From assembly GCF_002954765.1 (NCBI RefSeq), contig NZ_MTPW01000001.1:3228501-3292500 (forward strand): a DNA stretch of 64,000 nucleotides, read 5' to 3'. The notes beneath the pieces were generated by a model. The model searched no databases and was not told the DNA's origin. It saw nothing but the letters and a program-made list of their open reading frames with translations. Positions 59,039 through 64,000 of this stretch are shown piece by piece. Both the position numbers and the translations under genes were made by a program. The stretch's first letter is position 1. Each line of letters starts with the position of its first letter. Source of the stretch: Nonlabens arenilitoris (GTDB lineage Bacteria; Bacteroidota; Bacteroidia; Flavobacteriales; Flavobacteriaceae).

Positions 59039-60643
59039 TTAAGAATCAAGTATAATAACAGAAAATCTAAAATCTAATGGATCAAGGTTATCTCTTAGTA
59101 TTTTTATCAAATTTGCTCCATATTCTACATAAAGACTTGAGAAGTTTTCTTGACGTTCTTGTAAACTAGAGTTAGGGAATAAATGCTGTTGAACAGTAGA
59201 TGCTCTTTCTAAATAATCCTTTAGTTTACGTTTTTGAGCTTTTAAAAGTCTTTTCTCTAGGTGCTCTAATCCTTTTATCTGTTTACGTTCCTGCGCTGCT
59301 ACAGCTCCAAAAAATGAATGATCTGTTTGCTGCGCTATGATATAGAGTTCTTTAAATTGATTTTTAAGATGCTCTTTTTGAGTTGAAAAATCAATTTCAA
59401 TTTCGCTCAACTGTCGGGTTAACTTCTCTTCTAGCTGATAATCTTTAAGAAACAAATCCTTAATTTCTAAATCTAGCTTCTGTATTTTATCATATTCCTT
59501 ATTAGACATTATTAGTGCAGAGTTGCGCATTAATAATATAGGAAATGTAATATCTTGAGAGTTGAAATATTGTTTGAGCTCTAACCAATAAGCCATTTCT
59601 CCACCACCACCTATGTAACAAAGATTAGGTAAAATAGTCTCTTGATATAATGGGCGCATGATTACATTAGGAGAGAAACGCTCAGGAAACTTTTCTAGTT
59701 CTGTCAAGACTTCTTTTTCCGAAAAAGAAATTTCAGTTTCAAGCACCTTAAATTGATTATTTTCAAAAACAATACGCTCTCTTAAATCATCTTTAAGGTA
59801 AAATAAGTTAATCTCACGAGGTGATACCTGTACTTTATAATCTACTGGCCATTGTTGTATGCTATTTGAAACGTGATGGTAACTAGTTTGATGTAGCAGT
59901 TCATCCTTAAAGTGTGGTAACATTAATCTTTTAAGCTCACGGTCGTCACCATCAATAATGACTAAACCGTCTGAACCAAATAATTGATGTGCAAGAAAAC
60001 GTGTAGCATTAGCGAGATTATCATGTTCTATGTAGGCAGTTTGAAAGAGCTCAACTATTTCTTGAGCATTAATGCTAGAACCTAATTGACTTTTAAAAAT
60101 TTTTAAAACATCTTTTAAACCATTTGTATTCAATCTACCTACACCACCCTTTGCCTCTTTATTCCACAATACTTTCTTACCATGAAATTTAAAATACTGA
60201 ATTTCTTCAAAATCATGATCTTCAGTCGCCATCCAATATACAGGAACAAAGTTATAGGATGGATATGCAACTTTTAATTGTTTGCACAGATTTATAACAG
60301 ATATAATTTTATATATAAAGTATAGCGGTCCAGTAAATAGATTAAGTTGATGACCCGTTGTTATAGTAAACGTTTTTTCATCTTTTAATAAATTGATATT
60401 ATTCAAAGAATCTTGCGCGCTGTTCAGTTCACTATATTGATTTAATAATGATTGAACAAGAATATGTCTAGCCTTAGGTTTAAGATTGAATTCTACTTGC
60501 TTTTCTTTAATTTGATCTTGAAAACTTTCTAACCGTGGAAATCTATGGTACAAATTTCTTAACACGTCTTTCTCTACCAGATAATCTTCCATTAAAGAAG
60601 AAAAGTATTTTGCGTCTGGATAGGTAAGTTTATTTAAAATCAT
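59039..60643 (-). CDS. bshC: Bacillithiol synthase BshC
   Basis: This 534-residue protein is the putative cysteine-adding enzyme of bacillithiol synthesis. It has FTITTGHQLNLFTGPLYFIY near residue 93, VYWMATEDHDFEEI near 138, a middle Rossmann core and a C-terminal coiled-coil region (LEKRLLKAQKRKLKDYLERA). It fits the BshC family throughout. bshA and bshB are not in the window. A TATATTTG element sits right at its start. Confidence 0.92.
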   Translation of the reverse strand: MILNKLTYPDAKYFSSLMEDYLVEKDVLRNLYHRFPRLESFQDQIKEKQVEFNLKPKARHILVQSLLNQYSELNSAQDSLNNINLLKDEKTFTITTGHQLNLFTGPLYFIYKIISVINLCKQLKVAYPSYNFVPVYWMATEDHDFEEIQYFKFHGKKVLWNKEAKGGVGRLNTNGLKDVLKIFKSQLGSSINAQEIVELFQTAYIEHDNLANATRFLAHQLFGSDGLVIIDGDDRELKRLMLPHFKDELLHQTSYHHVSNSIQQWPVDYKVQVSPREINLFYLKDDLRERIVFENNQFKVLETEISFSEKEVLTELEKFPERFSPNVIMRPLYQETILPNLCYIGGGGEMAYWLELKQYFNSQDITFPILLMRNSALIMSNKEYDKIQKLDLEIKDLFLKDYQLEEKLTRQLSEIEIDFSTQKEHLKNQFKELYIIAQQTDHSFFGAVAAQERKQIKGLEHLEKRLLKAQKRKLKDYLERASTVQQHLFPNSSLQERQENFSSLYVEYGANLIKILRDNLDPLDFRFSVIILDS

Positions 60644-60648
60644 AGATT

Positions 60649-60656
60649 CAAATATA
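60649..60656 (-). promoter_or_regulatory. Candidate -7 element of bshC
   Basis: Minus-strand TATATTTG ends 6 bases before the bshC ATG, so the transcript may be leaderless. No good -33 at the expected distance. Confidence 0.4.
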
Positions 60657-60716
60657 GAACTAGAGATGTGAAATAGTTCTTAAAACAAGATAGTTTGGAT
60701 GATTTTTTTTATAGAA

Positions 60717-61904
60717 TTACCTCTTTAACTTTAAACCCGTAAGAACTTCTTTGATACGTAATTTTAAATCTTCTCCTGCATCGTAAATCATCTGCTCATT
60801 AGTTGGAAACGGTATCGCTTGAGCATTAAGAGTTTGTAAATAATCTTCATCTATTGCACGCTTATCACCATTTACACGACCATAGATATAATTAAATATA
60901 AAGGTGCTTGATACGGGAAAACGATCCACTAATTGTCCCGTATTTCTATTACTTACAATAATATTTGCATCTATGGTTACTTCTTTTTGTTGAATGCTTT
61001 GAAATATTGTTGCTTTTACCAGACTGTACTTGTCTTTTTTGATATCATCACCTAGACTATCTTTTTTAACATTACCACGCTCATCTAACTCATATTCAAA
61101 ACCATCTATGACTTGTTTTTCTCTTTGAAGTTCTTTTTGTAAAACTTGCTCAGGTGATATAATTATATTTCTAAAATTAATGTCTAGACTGTAATCATAA
61201 AAAATATTGTCATTATTCCTATTATGATATACAGTCCACTTATCATTTAGTCCATATGTTGAAAAATTAAGCAACTCCTCATCTAATCTTTTTGGTATAG
61301 CTAATTGAGTATCATTTTTCAAAGAGACAATAATATAGTCAGTTCCTTTTTCTAATGCTTTTTCTAATAATTGTGAAGTATCTTTATAATCAGGATTAAT
61401 ATTATTGAGGTAAATCAAATCATCATAAATAACACGTGCTTGTAAAGTATTTGCGACGTTAAGGGAACTTCTAGCACTTTCTAATAAATGATTTGAAAGT
61501 GTTGTTCTTGCCTCGATAACTTGCTTAGAATAATCAATCATCGGAAAACTTGCCAACTTACCCGTATCAAAGATTTTCAAAGGTAATAAAGGTCTAATTT
61601 TTGATTGCCTCGACTGCATATTCAGTAAGGTTTCATAAATTGATTCTAGTACCGCAGGATTAGGATCAGATTGTAATCTATTAAGTACAATTTGATCTTC
61701 TGATACCGCTTTCGCGAAAGCGTCTTCTAATAAAACAACATACTCTTGTTTACATTTTGCATTCTTATCACTGGCTAAATTGCTAATTGCAATATCAATT
61801 GCTCGATCAAAATTTCCTGTGTTAATAGCAGTTTCAGCCTTTTTAACGCTGCTACAACTACACAAAGTGACAGATACTAATAATAAGAAGTAAAGAGTCC
61901 TCAT
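60717..61904 (-). CDS. Lipoprotein of unknown function
   Basis: I do not recognise a named family. The 395-residue protein has a lipoprotein signal with a lipobox LCSC near residue 16 and a helical N-terminal region that looks TPR-like (AETAINTGNFDRAIDIAISN). The rest has mixed strands, including NIIVSNRNTGQLVDRFPV. AFAKA near residue 63 is encoded by a palindrome copy. Its ATG abuts the fahA stop directly, so it is likely co-transcribed with fahA, though no role in tyrosine breakdown is evident. Confidence 0.75.
   Translation of the reverse strand: MRTLYFLLLVSVTLCSCSSVKKAETAINTGNFDRAIDIAISNLASDKNAKCKQEYVVLLEDAFAKAVSEDQIVLNRLQSDPNPAVLESIYETLLNMQSRQSKIRPLLPLKIFDTGKLASFPMIDYSKQVIEARTTLSNHLLESARSSLNVANTLQARVIYDDLIYLNNINPDYKDTSQLLEKALEKGTDYIIVSLKNDTQLAIPKRLDEELLNFSTYGLNDKWTVYHNRNNDNIFYDYSLDINFRNIIISPEQVLQKELQREKQVIDGFEYELDERGNVKKDSLGDDIKKDKYSLVKATIFQSIQQKEVTIDANIIVSNRNTGQLVDRFPVSSTFIFNYIYGRVNGDKRAIDEDYLQTLNAQAIPFPTNEQMIYDAGEDLKLRIKEVLTGLKLKR
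61708..61721. repeat. Dispersed palindrome copy 11 (perfect, 16-base form)
   Basis: CGCTTTCGCGAAAGCG at 61707-61722 inside the lipoprotein gene, read as AFAKA. Confidence 0.95.
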
Positions 61905-63197
61905 CTAGTGCTTAGATTTAGGTTCGTATACTGGTAATAATTGATTAGAAACTTCACCAAAACCAATGCGAACAGGTCCATTTTTACAATAGCCTCTCAT
62001 GGTTACTGTGTCAAAATCATTGATAAATTTGCGCTCTGTACCATCGTTTAATTTCACAGGTCGTTCACCTCTCCAACTTAACTCAAGCATTGAACCATAA
62101 GAATCTGGTTTGGGACCAGAAATGGTTCCACTTCCCATCATATCTCCACTGTTCACCCTACATCCATTTATGGTATGATGAGCTAATTGTTGAGACATAT
62201 TCCAGTATAAATGTTTAAAATTAGATTTACATATGGTAGTAGGTTTTCCTTGTTGTGGGGTTATATCAACCTCTAGATGAATGTCATATGTTTTATTATT
62301 ATCAGATTTCAAATAATCTAAAACAGGTTTCTCCATTGCTGGACCACTAGTTCTAAATGGCTCTAACGCATCAAGAGTAACTATCCATGGAGAAATAGAA
62401 CTTGCAAAGTTTTTTGCCAAAAAAGGACCTAATGGCACATATTCCCATTTCTGAATATCTCTTGCACTCCAGTCATTAAATACCACCATTCCAAAAATAT
62501 AATCCTCTGCCTCTTCTACACTTATCGGTTGCCCCATATTGTTAGCATCAGTAGTTATGAATGCCATTTCTAATTCAAAATCTACTAATTTTGAAGGTCC
62601 AAAAACTGGCAGATCACTACCGGCAGGAATTGTTTGCCCTTGAGGTCTATGTATGGGTATTCCTGAAGGTATAATGGTACTTGATCGTCCATGATAAGCA
62701 ACAGGCATATGTAACCAATTAGGAAGCAAAGCATTATCTGGATCTCTAAACATAGTCCCTACATTAGTAGCGTGCTCTTTACTACTATAAAAGTCTGTAT
62801 AATCTCCAATTAATACAGGAAGTTGCATTTCAACTTCATCCATATTGAATATGATTCGGTTTCTATGCTCTTTATTATCTCTAAGAATTGGGTTTTCAGA
62901 ATCAAAAATATCACCGATGCGATTACGCACAAGTCTCCACGTTTTTTTTCCATCTGATATAAAATCATTTAAAGTGTCTTGCATGAACATATCATCGGTA
63001 AGTGGGACACCGTCAAAATAACCCATTTCTTGTAACGCACCTAAATCAATGGCCCAATCACCTATTCTAGTACCAATGGTTATGACGTTATCTCTAGTTA
63101 AAAACACACCAAACGGAATGTTCTGAATTGGAAAATGAGAATCGCTGCTATAGCCTATCCATGATTTTCTATTTGGGTCGTTAGTTTGAAGTGGCAT
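61905..63197 (-). CDS. fahA: Fumarylacetoacetase
   Basis: This 430-residue enzyme performs the last step of tyrosine and homogentisate breakdown, splitting fumarylacetoacetate to fumarate and acetoacetate. It has the N-terminal SH3-like domain and a C-terminal FAH domain with MPVAYHGRSSTIIPSG, FELEMAFITT, FNDWSARDIQKWEYVPLGPF and GSGTISGP, all conserved in the family. Length is normal. It has a good promoter overlapping the divergent glyA promoter. Confidence 0.95.
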   Translation of the reverse strand: MPLQTNDPNRKSWIGYSSDSHFPIQNIPFGVFLTRDNVITIGTRIGDWAIDLGALQEMGYFDGVPLTDDMFMQDTLNDFISDGKKTWRLVRNRIGDIFDSENPILRDNKEHRNRIIFNMDEVEMQLPVLIGDYTDFYSSKEHATNVGTMFRDPDNALLPNWLHMPVAYHGRSSTIIPSGIPIHRPQGQTIPAGSDLPVFGPSKLVDFELEMAFITTDANNMGQPISVEEAEDYIFGMVVFNDWSARDIQKWEYVPLGPFLAKNFASSISPWIVTLDALEPFRTSGPAMEKPVLDYLKSDNNKTYDIHLEVDITPQQGKPTTICKSNFKHLYWNMSQQLAHHTINGCRVNSGDMMGSGTISGPKPDSYGSMLELSWRGERPVKLNDGTERKFINDFDTVTMRGYCKNGPVRIGFGEVSNQLLPVYEPKSKH

Positions 63198-63230
63198 ATT
63201 ATATTTTTATATCCTGTTAAAAAAACTATC

Positions 63231-63259
63231 CAAATATATCATATTCGTAACGTTTGCAA
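63231..63259 (-). promoter_or_regulatory. Promoter of fahA
   Basis: Minus-strand TTG, 18 bases, then TATATTTG, fitting the Bacteroidota -33/-7 consensus. It is 34 bases before the fahA ATG. Confidence 0.7.
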
Positions 63260-63279
63260 AGAGCAATGATTTATTTTTG
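63253..63279 (+). promoter_or_regulatory. Candidate promoter of glyA
   Basis: TATTTTTG at 63272-63279 fits TAnnTTTG, 23 bases before the glyA ATG. The TTTG at 63253 is 15 bases upstream, shorter than usual, and is part of a TTTGCAAA palindrome shared with the fahA promoter. Confidence 0.5.
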
Positions 63280-63302
63280 TTTTAATCTTAACGATAAAAA
63301 TT

Positions 63303-64000
63303 ATGAGTAACAACGATAACGAGATTTTTGATTTAATTCAGGAAGAACAAGAAAGACAAATAACTGGATTGGAATTAATCGCTAGTGAAAATTATGTAAG
63401 TAATGATGTCCTTGCAGCAGCAGGCTCTATACTTACTAATAAATATGCTGAAGGTTACCCAGGCAAAAGATATTATGGTGGTTGCGAAATTGTTGATGAA
63501 ATTGAGACCATAGCAATTGAACGTGCTAAGGAACTTTTTAACGCAGAATATGTAAATGTTCAACCACATTCTGGAAGTCAAGCCAATACTGCTGTTTTTC
63601 ATGCATGTTTAAAACCAGGAGAAAAGATTTTAGGATTTGATTTATCTCATGGAGGTCATTTAACACATGGCTCACCAGTTAATTTCTCGGGAAAACTTTA
63701 TAAAACATCATTCTATGGCGTAGAAAAAGAAACTGGTTTATTAAATTATGATGAAATTCAGAAGATAGCAGAAAAAGAAAGACCGAAATTAATAATAGCT
63801 GGTGCATCTGCTTATAGTAGAGAAATAGATTATAAGAGATTCCGCGAAATAGCAGATAGCATTGGTGCAATATTGTTAGCTGACATAGCTCATCCTGCTG
63901 GATTAATAGCCAAAGGCATATTACAAGATGCAGTTGCTCATGCCCACATCTGTACTAGTACAACTCATAAAACTTTAAGAGGCCCTAGAGGAGGAATCAT
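63303..64000 (+). CDS. glyA: Serine hydroxymethyltransferase (partial)
   Basis: The open frame runs from the ATG at 63303 off the right edge (about 232 codons). It shows [67 protein letters not shown] and the PLP lysine in [12 protein letters not shown]. It converts serine and tetrahydrofolate to glycine and 5,10-methylene-tetrahydrofolate. The visible part is intact. Confidence 0.97.
   Translation, partial: MSNNDNEIFDLIQEEQERQITGLELIASENYVSNDVLAAAGSILTNKYAEGYPGKRYYGGCEIVDEIETIAIERAKELFNAEYVNVQPHSGSQANTAVFHACLKPGEKILGFDLSHGGHLTHGSPVNFSGKLYKTSFYGVEKETGLLNYDEIQKIAEKERPKLIIAGASAYSREIDYKRFREIADSIGAILLADIAHPAGLIAKGILQDAVAHAHICTSTTHKTLRGPRGGI

Overview
The window reads as chromosomal DNA of a low-GC member of the Bacteroidota, most likely a marine Flavobacteriaceae; a Nonlabens- or Dokdonia-like genus is only a guess. 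Pointers are the recurring TAnnTTTG promoter element, a PafA-type phosphatase, BshC (bacillithiol), a TonB-dependent receptor with a carboxypeptidase-like N-terminal domain, a stand-alone FMN-binding GltB-like protein, and many short OM beta-barrel proteins. I found no tRNA, rRNA, CRISPR array, IS element or prophage.

Layout. (1) 1-19134, all minus strand: a cell-surface polysaccharide cluster. In transcription order it carries UDP-sugar enzymes (TviC/WbpP-like epimerase, TviB/WbpO-like dehydrogenase, UDP-glucose dehydrogenase, WecB, WecC), a Wzx flippase broken by two frameshifts, a pyruvyl/WcaK-family transferase, a Wzy-like membrane protein, two GT4 enzymes, a hexapeptide acyltransferase, a two-domain oxidoreductase, a heparinase II/III-like protein, a third GT4, a WbpV-like reductase and the start of a WecA/WbpL-like initiating transferase cut by the window edge. 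Three nucleotide-sugar dehydrogenases in a row suggest a polymer rich in uronic acids. (2) 19273-20582: an OmpA-family protein whose signal-peptide start is out of frame by one base. (3) 20973-29497, minus: DsbD, TilS, PabB, a TonB-dependent receptor, dihydrolipoyl dehydrogenase. (4) 29692-38299: ECF sigma factor with a membrane partner, an OM barrel, RecG, M1 aminopeptidase, a membrane-anchored unknown, GltB-like protein. (5) 38502-47505, mostly plus: UvrD/PcrA helicase, LURP-one-like protein, methyltransferase plus GT2, OM barrel, PafA phosphatase, MlaE-MlaF, a lone helical-bundle sensor-like protein. (6) 47529-63197, minus: DUF389 protein, frameshifted ManC, SprT-like, YidC, CTP synthase, DUF922 protease, OsmC, LysM/binding-protein fusion, GMP synthase, BshC, a lipoprotein and fumarylacetoacetase. 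(7) 63303-64000, plus: the start of glyA.

The most unusual feature is a dispersed perfect palindrome, GCTTTCGCGAAAGC (usually CGCTTTCGCGAAAGCG). There are eleven perfect copies and two decayed ones. They lie both between genes and inside unrelated coding sequences, with fairly even 3-6 kb spacing, and are missing from the AT-rich core of the polysaccharide cluster. None of its reading frames contains a stop, so it can sit inside genes and encodes AFAKA, RFRES or LSRK.

Four apparent one-base losses in homopolymers break three genes (ompA-like, wzx, manC). The common pattern makes sequencing error the first explanation, but real phase variation of surface genes is not excluded.
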